Below, piece after piece: positions 25,799-34,916 of a DNA stretch of 64,000 nucleotides. The position numbers were made by a program, and so were the translations under genes. The stretch comes from Nocardiopsis sp. CNT312. GTDB lineage: Bacteria; Actinomycetota; Actinomycetes; Streptosporangiales; Streptosporangiaceae. Below the pieces are notes generated by a model, which was not told where the DNA came from, did no database searches, and was given only the letters and a program-made list of their open reading frames with translations. The stretch lies in assembly GCF_000515115.1 (NCBI RefSeq), contig NZ_KI911537.1:168418-232417 (forward strand), given 5' to 3'. Each line of letters begins with the position of its first letter. The stretch's first letter is position 1.

Positions 25799-26236
25799 TC
25801 GGACATCTCCTGCGTCTTGAAGGGCCAGAGGGGCGGTGATGCGGTGCGTGCCCTTTGTACCGCGCCGCACCGACGAAAGGGGGCAGGCCACGGCGCGTTC
25901 GGCCGCTTCCTCCACCCCGGGGCGTGGGCCGGACGGGGGCCGTGGGCCGCGGGTGGCGCCCGGGCCGGTGAGGCGGTCGGATGGACCCCGCCCCGCGCGA
26001 GACTACCACCTCCTGTCGATGCGACCTGGATACTCCCGTTTCCTTCCGTCACAGACTCCACAAGAGGGACCTCAGAGGTATAAAGTGCATGAAAAGTGAC
26101 TTACTACCCATTCGGCGCACCCCCGGAATCCTTCGGACCGATTCCGCTGTCGGCGTACACCAGGCCTGGTTGGGAACGTCCCAGTCCGGTTAGGTGTTCT
26201 GAGAGGTGACTAACGCCGAGTATTGAGGATGGCGAA
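25799..26236. other. 438-bp divergent promoter region between parE and the DUF7455 gene
   Basis: No credible gene. The parE ribosome-binding site AGGAGAT is at the left edge. GC content falls between 26030 and 26230 (AGGTATAAAGTGCATGAAAAGTGACTT, ACCGATTCC), which suggests promoter DNA for the small gene on the right. I see no recognisable operator. Confidence 0.5.
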
Positions 26237-26461
26237 GTGACTGGAACCCTTGCCCCCACCCAGCCGCTGACGGCTGCTGACCGTTGCGACCGCTGTGGTG
26301 CACAGGCCTACGTCCGAGTGCTCCTGAACTCCGGCGGCGAGCTTCTGTTCTGCGCGCACCACATGCGCAAGCACGACGAGTCCCTGCGCAAGATCGCCAC
26401 GGACATCCAGGACGAGACGGACAAGCTCCACGAGAGCAAGAACACCGCCGACGAGCGTTAG
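26237..26461 (+). CDS. DUF7455 small Cys-containing protein
   Basis: A 74-aa protein starting at GTG 26237. The core CDRCGAQAYVRVLLNSGGELLFCAHHMRKH contains a CxxC pair and a later C-x-H-H cluster, arranged like a small zinc-binding knuckle; the rest is a charged helix. It is a conserved actinobacterial family (DUF7455) that I recall near hrdB/parE loci. No role is established; a metal-dependent regulator or RNA-polymerase-associated factor would fit size and location but is not shown. A strong palindromic terminator follows. Confidence 0.85.
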   Translation: MTGTLAPTQPLTAADRCDRCGAQAYVRVLLNSGGELLFCAHHMRKHDESLRKIATDIQDETDKLHESKNTADER

Positions 26462-26480
26462 CCACCAGGCAGCGATGAAC

Positions 26481-26514
26481 GGGGGGCGGCGGCCCGGCCG
26501 GGCCGCCGCCCCCC
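26481..26514. terminator. Perfect 34-bp palindrome between convergent genes
   Basis: Two perfectly complementary 17-base arms (26481-26497 and 26498-26514) rich in G and C lie between the stops of the DUF7455 and GNAT genes and can end transcription from both sides. Confidence 0.8.
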
Positions 26515-26527
26515 GCCTGTCCGGACC

Positions 26528-27223
26528 TCAGCGGGCGAGGACCCGGTAGTGGTACCGGTCCACCACCGCGAACCCTGCCCTTTCGTAGACCCGGCGCGCC
26601 GCGGCGTTGCCCTCCTCCACCAGCAGGTACGCGCGCTCGGCACCCCCGCCCTGCCCCCAGGCCAGCAGCGCGCCGACGATACCGCCGGCCAGGCCGCGCC
26701 CCCGCTCCCGCGGGTCGGTGAACATGGCGTAGATCCCCACCGTCGCACCAGAGAGCGCCGCACACCCCCGCGCGGCCCCGGAAGACTCGACCGCGTAGCC
26801 CATCACGGGGACGCGGTCCATGATCCGGTGCTGTCCCCGGGCGACCCGCCGCGAGGCGCCCTCGGCCGACCACAGCGCACGCCAGCGCCCGTCCGGACGC
26901 GACAGGACCTCGAAGCGCTCTCCAGGACCAGCCGCGTCGGTCAGGTGCCGCTCCATGACCAGGCTCGGCCCGCCCCGCTCATAACCCCGTTCCGCCAGCT
27001 CGCGGTCCAAGCCCTCCATCCCCGGCCAGACCTGGACCACGGCGGGCAGGCCCCGGTCGCGGTAGAAGCACTCGACGGTCTCCGGACTCGCGCCCGGCTC
27101 CAGGCGCACCGCCGAGTTGGCGCGCTTGGTCACACCCCCCGCGTACCCCAGGCGCCACCCCCTGGTGACCTCCGTCTCCTCCGGGGGCCAGTCCTCGGCG
27201 ACCCTGCGCGCCCACTCGTGCAT
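26528..27223 (-). CDS. GNAT family N-acetyltransferase
   Basis: A 231-aa protein taken from ATG 27223 (MHEWARRVAEDWPPEE), which follows GGAGGGGCAGAGG directly; longer starts would run into the divergent yaaA gene. The C-terminal GNAT motif A is clear: VGIYAMFTDPRERGRGLAGGIVGALLAWG carries the R/QxxGxG acetyl-CoA loop, and AYLLVEEGNAAARRVYERAGFAVVDRYHYRV is motif B with the usual final strand. The N-terminal half (VECFYRDRGLPAVVQVWPG) resembles the duplicated, degenerate GNAT domain of two-domain acetyltransferases. Substrate unknown. Convergent with the DUF7455 gene and divergent from yaaA with about 106 bases for promoters. Confidence 0.82.
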   Translation of the reverse strand: MHEWARRVAEDWPPEETEVTRGWRLGYAGGVTKRANSAVRLEPGASPETVECFYRDRGLPAVVQVWPGMEGLDRELAERGYERGGPSLVMERHLTDAAGPGERFEVLSRPDGRWRALWSAEGASRRVARGQHRIMDRVPVMGYAVESSGAARGCAALSGATVGIYAMFTDPRERGRGLAGGIVGALLAWGQGGGAERAYLLVEEGNAAARRVYERAGFAVVDRYHYRVLAR

Positions 27224-27329
27224 CCTCTGCCCCTCCACGCGTCCGACGACCCGGTGCCACCACCGGCGGAGCCCTACTATGGCAGGGGCCGCTCCGGCCC
27301 CTCCCCCGCTGTACCAGGAAAGTTCCGCG

Positions 27330-28127
27330 ATGCTCATCTTGCTGCCGCCCTCCGAGGGCAAGGCCGCCTCCGGCGACGGCCCGGGGCTGGACCTGTCCGC
27401 ACTGACCCTCCCCGAACTGGCCCCCGCCCGCGAGAAGGTCATGGCGGCCCTGGCCGACCTGTGCTCGGGACCGGAGGAGGAGGCCCTGAGGGTGCTGGGC
27501 CTGTCGGCCTCCCAGGCCGAGGCCCTCAAGCGCGACCTGGACACGGCCACCGCACCGACCCTGCGCGCCGCCGACCTGTACACCGGGGTGCTCTACGACC
27601 GCCTCGGGCTCCCCGGACTGCTCGACTCCCCCGCCGCCGACCGCGTGCGCGAGCGCGTCCTGGTCTTCTCCGGCCTGTGGGGCGTGGTGGGGCCCGAGGA
27701 CCGGCTGCCCCCGTACCGCCTGTCCATGGGGGTCAGGCTGCCGCCGCTCGGCAGCCTGGGGGCCTACTGGCGGCACGCGCTGAAGGGGCCGCTGGAGGCG
27801 CTGTCGGAGGGGCGGCTGCTGGTGGACTGCCGCTCGTCGGCCTACGCCGCGGCGTTCAAGCCCTCGGGCACCGCCGCCGCGCGGACCGTGGCGGTGCGGG
27901 TTCTGCGCGAACGCGTGGTCGGGGGCCGGGTACGCCGCTCCGTGGTCAGCCACATGGCCAAGGCCACACGCGGCGACATCGCCCGCGCCCTGCTGGCCGA
28001 GGGCGTGGCGGCGGCCACGCCCGAGGAGTTGGCGGCGGCCCTGGCCGATCTCGGGTACACGGTGGAGCTCCAGCCCGGCCCCCGGCCCGGGGCCGCACGC
28101 ACCCTGGACGTCCTCAGCGCTGACTGA
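27330..28127 (+). CDS. yaaA: YaaA family peroxide stress protein
   Basis: A 265-aa protein beginning MLILLPPSEGKAASGDG at ATG 27330, preceded by AGGAAAG. LLPPSEGK is the signature start of the YaaA/UPF0246 family; further family segments are ALKRDLDTATAPTLRAADLYTGVLYDRLGL, VFSGLWGVVGPEDRLPPYRLSMG, LVDCRSSAYAAAFKP and VSHMAKATRGDIARALL. In Escherichia coli YaaA limits free intracellular iron during hydrogen-peroxide stress; actinobacterial members are less studied, and the fold has DNA-binding character. Cytoplasmic, no signal. It faces hrdB with a terminator hairpin between. Confidence 0.9.
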   Translation: MLILLPPSEGKAASGDGPGLDLSALTLPELAPAREKVMAALADLCSGPEEEALRVLGLSASQAEALKRDLDTATAPTLRAADLYTGVLYDRLGLPGLLDSPAADRVRERVLVFSGLWGVVGPEDRLPPYRLSMGVRLPPLGSLGAYWRHALKGPLEALSEGRLLVDCRSSAYAAAFKPSGTAAARTVAVRVLRERVVGGRVRRSVVSHMAKATRGDIARALLAEGVAAATPEELAAALADLGYTVELQPGPRPGAARTLDVLSAD

Positions 28128-28279
28128 AGACCCGGCCACGACGGGTTCGGGGGGCTTTATGCCGCACCTACACGGCGTGCGCCACGATGGGTCCCGTCGG
28201 ACGGGCATCGGCGTGAGGCGGGGGCTGCGCCCGATTCGCCGACGGGGCGCACCGAGGTGACGTCGCAGGACAGCACGAA

Positions 28280-28317
28280 CCGGTGCGGCCTCCCGAAGGG
28301 TCGGGCTGCCGCACCGG
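28280..28317. terminator. Bidirectional terminator between yaaA and hrdB
   Basis: Ten-base arms CCGGTGCGGC (28280-28289) and GCCGCACCGG (28308-28317) are perfectly complementary; inside them CCCGA and TCGGG form a second stem around AGGG. The hairpin lies 36 bases from the hrdB stop and serves both converging genes. Confidence 0.75.
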
Positions 28318-28353
28318 CACGGGGCCTCTCAGGTCGTCTCCGCCCGGACCGGC

Positions 28354-30036
28354 CTAGTCCAGGTAGTCACGGAGCACCTGCGAGCGCGACGGGTGACGGA
28401 GCTTCGACATCGTCTTGCTCTCGATCTGCCGGATACGCTCACGAGTGACCCCGTAGACCTTGCCGATCTCGTCTAAAGTCTTGGGCTGTCCGTCGGTGAG
28501 CCCAAAGCGCATGGAGACCACGCCGGCCTCACGCTCGGAGAGGGTGTCGAGCACCGAGTGCAACTGCTCCTGGAGCAGCGTGAAGCTGACCGCCTCACCG
28601 GGCTGGATCGCCTCGGAGTCCTCGATGAGGTCGCCGAACTCGCTGTCGCCGTCCTCGCCCAGCGGGGTGTGCAGGGAGATCGGCTCTCGGCCGTACTTCT
28701 GCACCTCGACGACCTTCTCCGGGGTCATGTCGAGTTCCTTGGCCAGCTCCTCCGGGGTGGGCTCGCGACCCAGGTCCTGGAGCATCTGGCGCTGGACGCG
28801 GGCCAGCTTGTTGATGACCTCGACCATGTGCACCGGGATACGGATGGTGCGGGCCTGGTCTGCCATGGCGCGGGTGATCGCCTGACGGATCCACCAGGTG
28901 GCGTAGGTGGAGAACTTGAAGCCCTTGGTGTAGTCGAACTTCTCCACCGCGCGGATCAGACCGAGATTGCCCTCCTGGATCAGGTCCAGGAACAGCATCC
29001 CACGGCCGGTGTAGCGCTTGGCCAGCGAGACCACCAGACGGAGGTTGGCCTCCAGCAGGTGCTTCTTGGCCCGGCCGCCGTCCTCGGCGATCCATTCCAG
29101 CTCGTCGCGCAGCTCGAAGGTGAGGACCTCGCCCTCCTCGGAGAGCTTCTCCTCGGCGAACAGGCCGGCCTCGATCCGCTTGGCGAGCTCGACCTCCTGC
29201 TCGGCGTTGAGCAGCGGCACCTTGCCGATCTGCTTCAGGTAGTCCTTGACGGGGTCGGCGGTGGCACCGGCCGCGACCACCTGGGCTGCGGGAGCATCGT
29301 CGTCATCGTCGTAGAGGACGAAGGACTCGTCCTCGGACTTGGGCGCGACCGGCGATCCCACGGCTTCGGGCTTGGCCGGCTTGGCGGGCTCCGCGGGGTC
29401 CTCGACCAGCTCCAGCTCGGCACCGGTGTGTTCGAGGTCGTCGTCGATACCGCCGTCCGCGAGACCCCCGGGCGCGGGAGCGAGCTCGAGGTCCTTCTTG
29501 TTGGCCGCGGTCTTGGTCTTGGCCGGGGCGGCGGCCTTCTTCGGAGCCGCCTTCCTGGCGGTGGTCTTGTTGGCCGCGGTCTTGGTCTTGGCCGTCGCGG
29601 CGGCCTTCTTCGGAGCCGCCTTCCTGGCGGTGGTCTTCTTGGCCGCCGCGGTCTTCTTCGCAGCACCGTCGGCGGACTCGGCGGAGCCGACCACAGCGGT
29701 GACCCGCTCCGGCTGCTCCTGGGCCGCCGCGGCGCGGACCGGCTTGGCCGCGGCCTTGGTCTTGGCCGGGGCGGATCGGGTGGCCGCCGCCTTGCGCTTG
29801 GGAGCCTTGCGCCGGGAGGAGGCCGACTCGGGAACGAGCACGGTCACGTCCTCCTTTGCGAGGGTACGAAGCACGGACTGCGCCTGCGACATCGGGATCT
29901 CGGCCTCTTCGAAGGCACGGCGCACGTCCTCGGGCTCAAGGAAGCCCTGGGACCGCCCACGCTCGATCAGCTGCTGAATGACGGGCTCTTGCAGTGACTC
30001 GGACTGCTTCGAGCGAGTCGAACTGGCAGATGACAC
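28354..30036 (-). CDS. hrdB: Principal RNA polymerase sigma factor HrdB/SigA
   Basis: A 560-aa sigma-70 group 1 factor from GTG 30036 ([14 protein letters not shown]), five bases after GAGAGG. Residues ~15-80 are region 1.1-like; ~85-235 form a Lys/Ala-rich and then acidic linker; regions 1.2-4.2 follow and are nearly invariant: [88 protein letters not shown], and the -35 reader [33 protein letters not shown]. It directs housekeeping transcription at TTGACN/TANNNT promoters. The location next to topoisomerase IV matches Streptomyces hrdB. The only gene upstream on the same strand is the PP2C phosphatase, 236 bases away. Confidence 0.96.
   Translation of the reverse strand: MSSASSTRSKQSESLQEPVIQQLIERGRSQGFLEPEDVRRAFEEAEIPMSQAQSVLRTLAKEDVTVLVPESASSRRKAPKRKAAATRSAPAKTKAAAKPVRAAAAQEQPERVTAVVGSAESADGAAKKTAAAKKTTARKAAPKKAAATAKTKTAANKTTARKAAPKKAAAPAKTKTAANKKDLELAPAPGGLADGGIDDDLEHTGAELELVEDPAEPAKPAKPEAVGSPVAPKSEDESFVLYDDDDDAPAAQVVAAGATADPVKDYLKQIGKVPLLNAEQEVELAKRIEAGLFAEEKLSEEGEVLTFELRDELEWIAEDGGRAKKHLLEANLRLVVSLAKRYTGRGMLFLDLIQEGNLGLIRAVEKFDYTKGFKFSTYATWWIRQAITRAMADQARTIRIPVHMVEVINKLARVQRQMLQDLGREPTPEELAKELDMTPEKVVEVQKYGREPISLHTPLGEDGDSEFGDLIEDSEAIQPGEAVSFTLLQEQLHSVLDTLSEREAGVVSMRFGLTDGQPKTLDEIGKVYGVTRERIRQIESKTMSKLRHPSRSQVLRDYLD
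29501..29655 (-). repeat. 69-bp direct repeats in the hrdB linker
   Basis: A 69-base unit beginning TTGGCCGCGGTCTTGGTCTT at 29501 recurs at 29570 with few changes, encoding a 23-residue Lys/Ala/Thr unit ([22 protein letters not shown]) around residues 130-178; a partial third unit follows. It is the variable basic linker of actinobacterial principal sigma factors and is likely to vary in copy number. Confidence 0.75.
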
Positions 30037-30272
30037 AAACACCTCTCGAACGGACGTGTGGTGAGACTGTCGGACCCATTGGCCCGCCTGTCCGGGACCG
30101 GGCACAGGCCCCCTCCCACCTGCGGCCTGGGATCGTCCCCACCAGGGCGGGGAAGCCGTTTGTTATCAAGCGTATGCGCTCTCGGAGGTCACCCCCCTGG
30201 AGGATCACCCCCGCGTCGCGAGGCGGAACGGCTTCTTCACTGTAGGCAAGGCAATGGACTTGTTCGTACGGT

Positions 30273-32360
30273 TTACCGCTCCGGCCCGGAGTCGATCACC
30301 GGAAGCTGAACGGCGAGCAGAGTGACGTCATCGTCCTGCTCGTACCCTTCGAGCATGCTCTCAACAAGGTACTCCAGCATTTGCTGTGGATCGCCCACCG
30401 CCTCCGCCGGAGCCGACGCGGCCACGGTGACCAGTTCGTCGAGCCCGCGTGCGACGGACCGTTTGCGGTTCTCAACCAGTCCATCGGAGTAGAGGGCGAT
30501 GGTGTTACCGGGTTGGACGAAGAATTTGTGGTGGCTCCGCGGGGTGCTGACGCCGAGCGGGGTGTCGGGCTCGCTCTCCAGCAGGGAGGGGCCCGCGTTG
30601 CCCGCCACCACCAGCGGGGGCAGATGGCCCGCGTTGCTGAGGTCGAGTTGCCCGGTGACCGGGTCCAGGACGAAGTAGACCAGGGTGGTCACCTGGTCCG
30701 TGCCCTCGGTGGCGGAGAACATGCGGTCGAGTCCGGTGAGGACGTCGACGGGTTCGGGCATGGAGAAGGCCAGGGCGCGCAGTGCGCTGCGGATGCGGCT
30801 CATTCCCGAGGCGGCGGGGATGCCCTTGCCCATGACGTCGCCGAGCACCCCGGCGACCCTGCCGTCAGGCAGCGGGAAGGCGTCGTACCAGTCGCCGCCC
30901 ACCTGCACGTGCCGGGAGCCGGAGCGGTAGTAGGCCGCCAGGCGTACCCCACGGACCACGGGAAGCTCCTCCGGCAGGAGGCTGTGCTGGAGCGCCTGTG
31001 CGGTGTCGTGTTCGCGCTCGTAGAGCTGGGCGCGGCCGATGGCCAGAGCGCACTGCCCGGCGAGCGCCTCCAGGAACACCCGTTCCTCGTCGGTGACTTC
31101 GCGGGGCTGGTGGAACGCCAGGCGCAGGGCTCCGATGGCACGGCCCGCGACCATCATCGGCAGTGCGGCCCAAGCACGCTCCGGAGTGGTCTCCAGCAGT
31201 TCGTCGATCTCGGGCGCGTCCTCGAACAGGGCGCGCAGCTCGCCGGGGTCTGCGGCCCAACAGGGAGCCTGGTCCGCGGCGGCCCGGGCCGCCGTGTCGG
31301 GGTGGTCCAGGGAGAAAGAGGCCCCGGGGGACCGGCGGTCCGCCGCCATGGGGTGCAGCCGCAGCCCGTCTCGATCGAAGAGCACCAGGGAGGTGTGCCC
31401 GGCCCCGACGTCGGTACGGCCGATGGCGGACATCGCCTCGACGACGTCGTCGACGGTGAGCGCCTCAGCGAGGTCGGATGTGGCCTTCTGGAGGCGGACC
31501 GTGCGCATGGCCGCCTCGGTGAGCTGCTGGTTGAAGCGCTGGCGGAGTTCGTCGGCCTCGCGCTCGGTGGTGACGTCGACGAACGTGCCGATCCACTCCA
31601 CGGTCTCGGCCCCGTCCACGATCGGGTGGGCGCGCGCCCGGTAGTGGTCGTAGCCGCCCGATCTGGTGCGCACGCGGAACATGGCGTCGAAGGGGGTCAC
31701 GTCAATGACGGCGTCGTCCCAGGCGCGTTCGACGCGGGGGCGGTCGTCGGGGTGGATCGCCTCCAGCCACCCCCGGCCGAGGTAGAACTCGCGCTCCTGG
31801 CCGGTGACGGCGCGCCACTGGGGGCAGTCCTCGTGCATGCCGCCGTCGGGCCCGGCCGCCCAGAGGATCTGGTGGCCCACCTGGAGCAGGGCGCGCAGGC
31901 GCTGCTCGTCGAGCCGGGAGGCGCCGGTCTCGTGCTCGCGCAGGGCGATGACCGCCACTTGCCCCTCGCTGGTTCCGGGGTCGGCGACGGGGAACCAGGT
32001 CAGGTCCCAGGCCTGTCCCCGGGCGGGGCGGAAGCGGCTGCGGACTGCCTGGCCGCCGGCTCGCACAGCCTCCAGGGAGGCCCGCTGGTCGGCCGCCCCG
32101 GCCGGGTCGCCGGCCTCGTCGAGCAATTCGGCCGGGCCGCGTCCCAGACACCGGGCCGGTGCCGCGCCGAACAGCGCGGCGAGCCGTGGGTTGACGGCGG
32201 CCAGGCGGTCGTCGGGACCGATCAGGCCGAACCCTATGGGCGCGTCGGCGAGAAGGGACTTCACCGCGACCGGCAGTTCCGCTCCGTCAGCCCTGGGGGG
32301 CGGAATGGACGTCTCGGCGCTCAACTGCTCGACACCTCCGAAAACCCTCGGGTTCCCCAC
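30273..32360 (-). CDS. PAS/GAF sensor PP2C (SpoIIE-type) serine/threonine phosphatase
   Basis: A 695-aa cytoplasmic sensor phosphatase from GTG 32360; a TTG at about residue 14 (SAETSIPP), ten bases after GGAGG, is an alternative. Order: PAS-like domain (~30-145: LLADAPIGFGLIGPDDRLAAVN), second PAS/PAC (~155-275: VRTRSGGYDHYRARAHPIVDG, WIGTFVDVTTERE), GAF (~295-440: VGAGHTSLVLFDRDGLRLHPMA, FLEALAGQCALAIGRAQLYERE), then the SpoIIE PP2C domain (~450-690). Metal-ligand motifs VGGDWYDAFPLPDGR, GDVMGKGIPAA, LSNAGHLPPLV and YSDGLVENR are intact. Such proteins dephosphorylate anti-sigma-factor antagonists in partner-switching stress pathways. No anti-sigma gene is adjacent. It lies upstream of hrdB on the same strand but is probably separately expressed. 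Confidence 0.9.
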   Translation of the reverse strand: MGNPRVFGGVEQLSAETSIPPPRADGAELPVAVKSLLADAPIGFGLIGPDDRLAAVNPRLAALFGAAPARCLGRGPAELLDEAGDPAGAADQRASLEAVRAGGQAVRSRFRPARGQAWDLTWFPVADPGTSEGQVAVIALREHETGASRLDEQRLRALLQVGHQILWAAGPDGGMHEDCPQWRAVTGQEREFYLGRGWLEAIHPDDRPRVERAWDDAVIDVTPFDAMFRVRTRSGGYDHYRARAHPIVDGAETVEWIGTFVDVTTEREADELRQRFNQQLTEAAMRTVRLQKATSDLAEALTVDDVVEAMSAIGRTDVGAGHTSLVLFDRDGLRLHPMAADRRSPGASFSLDHPDTAARAAADQAPCWAADPGELRALFEDAPEIDELLETTPERAWAALPMMVAGRAIGALRLAFHQPREVTDEERVFLEALAGQCALAIGRAQLYEREHDTAQALQHSLLPEELPVVRGVRLAAYYRSGSRHVQVGGDWYDAFPLPDGRVAGVLGDVMGKGIPAASGMSRIRSALRALAFSMPEPVDVLTGLDRMFSATEGTDQVTTLVYFVLDPVTGQLDLSNAGHLPPLVVAGNAGPSLLESEPDTPLGVSTPRSHHKFFVQPGNTIALYSDGLVENRKRSVARGLDELVTVAASAPAEAVGDPQQMLEYLVESMLEGYEQDDDVTLLAVQLPVIDSGPER

Positions 32361-32712
32361 CCGTGTCCCGCTGGGGATGCTGCCTGGCCCGCCATGTCCC
32401 CCGAGGGTCGGACCGGGCCGGCGGCGAGCGCCGGAAGGGTTCGTCGCCGAAGCGCGTCGGGGGCTCCGCGACCCTCGGGAGCCACACTCCAGGACTCCTC
32501 TCGGCCGCTGTCACCGCTCAAGCATAAGACACAGAGCCCCAGGCGCAACGGCCGCTGTGGACCGCGCCCCGGAGAACCGGAGGTCAAGCGTCGTCCATAT
32601 CCCGGTCCCGGAATGGTCGCCCGAGGGCATTCGACCCGTGTACTACTTGAGCCACCCGCAATGCATGTGTTCGACTGTTCTGTACGCGGGTTCTCAAAGT
32701 GGAGCCCCTTCC
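32361..32712. other. 352-bp divergent spacer without a gene
   Basis: The bases between the phosphatase gene and the small ORF at 32713 have no convincing coding frame. The segment around 32620-32700 (TGTACTACTTGAGCCACCCG, CTGTTCTGTACGCGGGTTC) is less GC-rich and is a likely promoter for the rightward small genes; the match to a -10/-35 pair is not good enough to call. Confidence 0.4.
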
Positions 32713-32886
32713 ATGACTGAGAAGTCCACTTTCTCCACGTCGGTGCGGCCCAACGGTCGGACCTGGGGCAACGCTGCTCTCCGAGTTTTCATCCCCGGCG
32801 CTCCGGGACGGGGGTTGACAGTGCGTCCAGAACAAGTGGAATGGGTGGAGGTCACCGTCCAGGCCATCGTCACCAAAGGGGTGTGA
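32713..32886 (+). CDS. Possible small protein upstream of the three-helix-bundle gene
   Basis: A 57-codon frame (MTEKSTFSTSVRPNGRTWGN ... VEVTVQAIVTKGV) begins at ATG 32713 behind GTGGAGCC and ends six bases before the next start. I do not recognise a family. Amphipathic strands in VRPEQVEWVEVTVQAIV and the tight spacing to the next gene are the only support. It could equally be leader sequence. Confidence 0.35.
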   Translation: MTEKSTFSTSVRPNGRTWGNAALRVFIPGAPGRGLTVRPEQVEWVEVTVQAIVTKGV

Positions 32887-32892
32887 GCGAGA

Positions 32893-33177
32893 ATGCTCCA
32901 GACCTTCCCGGTCCAGGATCTCCGGCGGATCTCGGCGCGGCTCCACAATGAGTTCAGCGCCCTGCCCCACCGCTGTGTCGAGCGCTGCGTGAGCGACACC
33001 TGGAACTGTGTGGAGCATCTGGGCATCACGGTCACCCCCCACCTGGTCGAGCGGGTCGCTCGGGAGCACCTGGAGGCGATGGTCAACTCCGTACCGCCCT
33101 CCCAACCCGAAACCGTACTGTCTCGTTTGTCAGGAAAATCCCTTACCGGGTATGGGGCGGTCCCCAAACCGCGATGA
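32893..33177 (+). CDS. Three-helix-bundle dimerization-domain small protein
   Basis: A 94-aa protein from ATG 32893. Residues ~8-62 (DLRRISARLHNEFSALPHRCVERCVSDTWN, then VTPHLVERVAREHLEAM) match the short actinobacterial domain of about 60 residues with the pattern xIxRVxxRLxxxFP..xVExxVxxAxxxF...PxFVERxARxxL, annotated as a three-helix-bundle dimerization domain. Two Cys sit in the second helix. The C-terminal 30 residues look disordered. Function unknown; relatives often occur as small stand-alone proteins. The ribosome-binding site is weak (AAGGGG 12-13 bases upstream), so the start is uncertain. Confidence 0.6.
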   Translation: MLQTFPVQDLRRISARLHNEFSALPHRCVERCVSDTWNCVEHLGITVTPHLVERVAREHLEAMVNSVPPSQPETVLSRLSGKSLTGYGAVPKPR

Positions 33178-33228
33178 CCTCTCCGAACCCGCGCGGAGCG
33201 GAATCCGTCGTCGCTGGCATACCCTCGG

Positions 33229-34905
33229 ATGGTGCCCTCCCCGACACCTCCCACACCCACAGGACCCGAACCCGTACCCGGCGCCGTCTTCGAACAGATG
33301 CTGCGCGCGGCCAGGGAACTGCTGGCCATGCGCCACCCGCTCGACGCGGAACTGGCCTTCAGCGAGATGCTCGGCTCCTGGTGGGGGCAGCGCATCCCGG
33401 GGGTGGACGTCGAGCGCCTGCTCGGTGAGGGCCTGGTCGTGCACGCCACGGCCTCCGGAAACCCGGCGGGCCTGGGCGTCCTGGCGGCCGTCGGAGCTCT
33501 GGGCACGTCCGCCCCGCAGCGGCACCTGGCCGAACAGGGGATGATCGCGCTCCAGGAACGCGGCCTGCAGACGCCCGAGTGGGCCTCCCAGCTCGGCGCG
33601 GTCACGCCCCTGTCCGCCCACGTCCACGGGGACCGGTTCGGCGATACCGACGACGTGGTGTGCGTCTTCGGTCGGGGGCCGGCCGACGGATCCGCCCCGC
33701 CCGCTCCCGAGCACGCGATGGTGCTGGTCGTGGACCACAACGGCGGCGGCCTGCTGCGCGACGCCTGGGTCACGTCCCAGGTCGGCGAACTCCTCGACCA
33801 GTGCGAGCGCAGGGCCGCGCGGGACACCTTCCTCCGCTTCTCCGAGGTGGGCCTCTCCGAGGCGCGGGCGATTCTGGAACGGGCCCTTGAACGCACCAGC
33901 CAGGTGGTGGACGAGCCCGGCACCGGCCACGGCGCGGGTCCTGCCGTACACCCCGTGGGCCTGACCGCAGCCGACCTGGCCGGCGGATCCCTCGCCGCCC
34001 ACTTCGCCCTCGCCCGCTCGCGTATCGAGGCCCTTCCCAGGGAGAGGGGCCGGTCCGCCGCCACGGTGTGGCGGCGCGACCAGCGCGCCGTCTTGGCCGC
34101 GCGCTTCCTCGCCTCGGATGAGGCGACCGAACTGTCCGACTCCTACGCCGCGAGCCGCTGCGCGGACCACATCATCACCCACGGGTGCGATGTGGACGCG
34201 GGCCGCCCGCTGCGCGTCAGCCCGCGCAAGGCGGAGTCGTTCCTACTGCACTGGCTGCCCGGACGCGTCGTTCTGCTCCCCGAGGAGCAGGAGGCCATGC
34301 CGCACGTGCTGGCCGCGTGGGTGCGGTGGGCGGCGGCCGAGAGCGGAGAGCTTCCGGAGGTCGCCGTGGGGGCGACCCTCGACGCCGTGTGGGAGTCCAC
34401 CGCCGCCTTCGCCCGCACCTACCGCGACCCCGCCAGACCGCTGGGACTGAACGAGAAGGCGGTGCGCCGCCTGCTGCCCGACGGGGACTTCTCCTCGCTC
34501 GCCCGGCGGATCTTCGCCTTCCCTCTGTTGGCCAGCGACCTCGTCTCGTGGGACGTGGAGGAGTTCGACCCCGCCACCTCGCGTGGTCGCCGGGCCCTGC
34601 TCAGGCTGGACCACTACGGAGAGTACGAGGCCTCGACCCCGCACAACGGCCGCCACTCCAGCGGCCAGGACCACTGGTACCGCCCGGTCGCCGGCACCGG
34701 TCCCGAACGCGCTCGGGACCTGGACCGCCACGAGCGGCTGGCCGAGCGCCTCTGGAACGGACGCCCCGCCGAACTGTGGAGCGCCGCCCAGCGCATGCTC
34801 GACCAGGGGACGGACCGGGCCGCCGTGCTCACCGCGCTGAGCGCCGAGCTGGAGTCGGCCGCCGACGAGGCCGACCTGCGCCGACGGCTGCGCTCCCTCC
34901 CCTAG
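33229..34905 (+). CDS. Conserved-looking actinobacterial protein of unknown function (558 aa)
   Basis: A 558-aa protein, start taken at ATG 33229. I do not recognise the family. Residues ~20-250 look like a folded unit: FEQMLRAARELLAMRHPLDAELAFSEMLGSWWGQ, then HAMVLVVDHNGGGLLRDAWVTS and ARDTFLRFSEVGLSEARAILERALERT. Residues ~265-440 are helical and include RRDQRAVLAARFLAS, ADHIITHGCDVDAGRPLRVSPRKAESFLLHWLPGRVVLL; the C-terminus is charged. No signal peptide, membrane span or nucleotide-binding loop. Codon use is like its neighbours, so it is not obviously foreign. Tandem repeats follow 11 bases after its stop. Confidence 0.75.
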   Translation: MVPSPTPPTPTGPEPVPGAVFEQMLRAARELLAMRHPLDAELAFSEMLGSWWGQRIPGVDVERLLGEGLVVHATASGNPAGLGVLAAVGALGTSAPQRHLAEQGMIALQERGLQTPEWASQLGAVTPLSAHVHGDRFGDTDDVVCVFGRGPADGSAPPAPEHAMVLVVDHNGGGLLRDAWVTSQVGELLDQCERRAARDTFLRFSEVGLSEARAILERALERTSQVVDEPGTGHGAGPAVHPVGLTAADLAGGSLAAHFALARSRIEALPRERGRSAATVWRRDQRAVLAARFLASDEATELSDSYAASRCADHIITHGCDVDAGRPLRVSPRKAESFLLHWLPGRVVLLPEEQEAMPHVLAAWVRWAAAESGELPEVAVGATLDAVWESTAAFARTYRDPARPLGLNEKAVRRLLPDGDFSSLARRIFAFPLLASDLVSWDVEEFDPATSRGRRALLRLDHYGEYEASTPHNGRHSSGQDHWYRPVAGTGPERARDLDRHERLAERLWNGRPAELWSAAQRMLDQGTDRAAVLTALSAELESAADEADLRRRLRSLP

Positions 34906-34916
34906 CACCCGGCGGA

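Noticed and set aside
25799-26236. Possible riboswitch upstream of the DUF7455 gene
   Set aside because: No conserved core of a known riboswitch class could be recognised.
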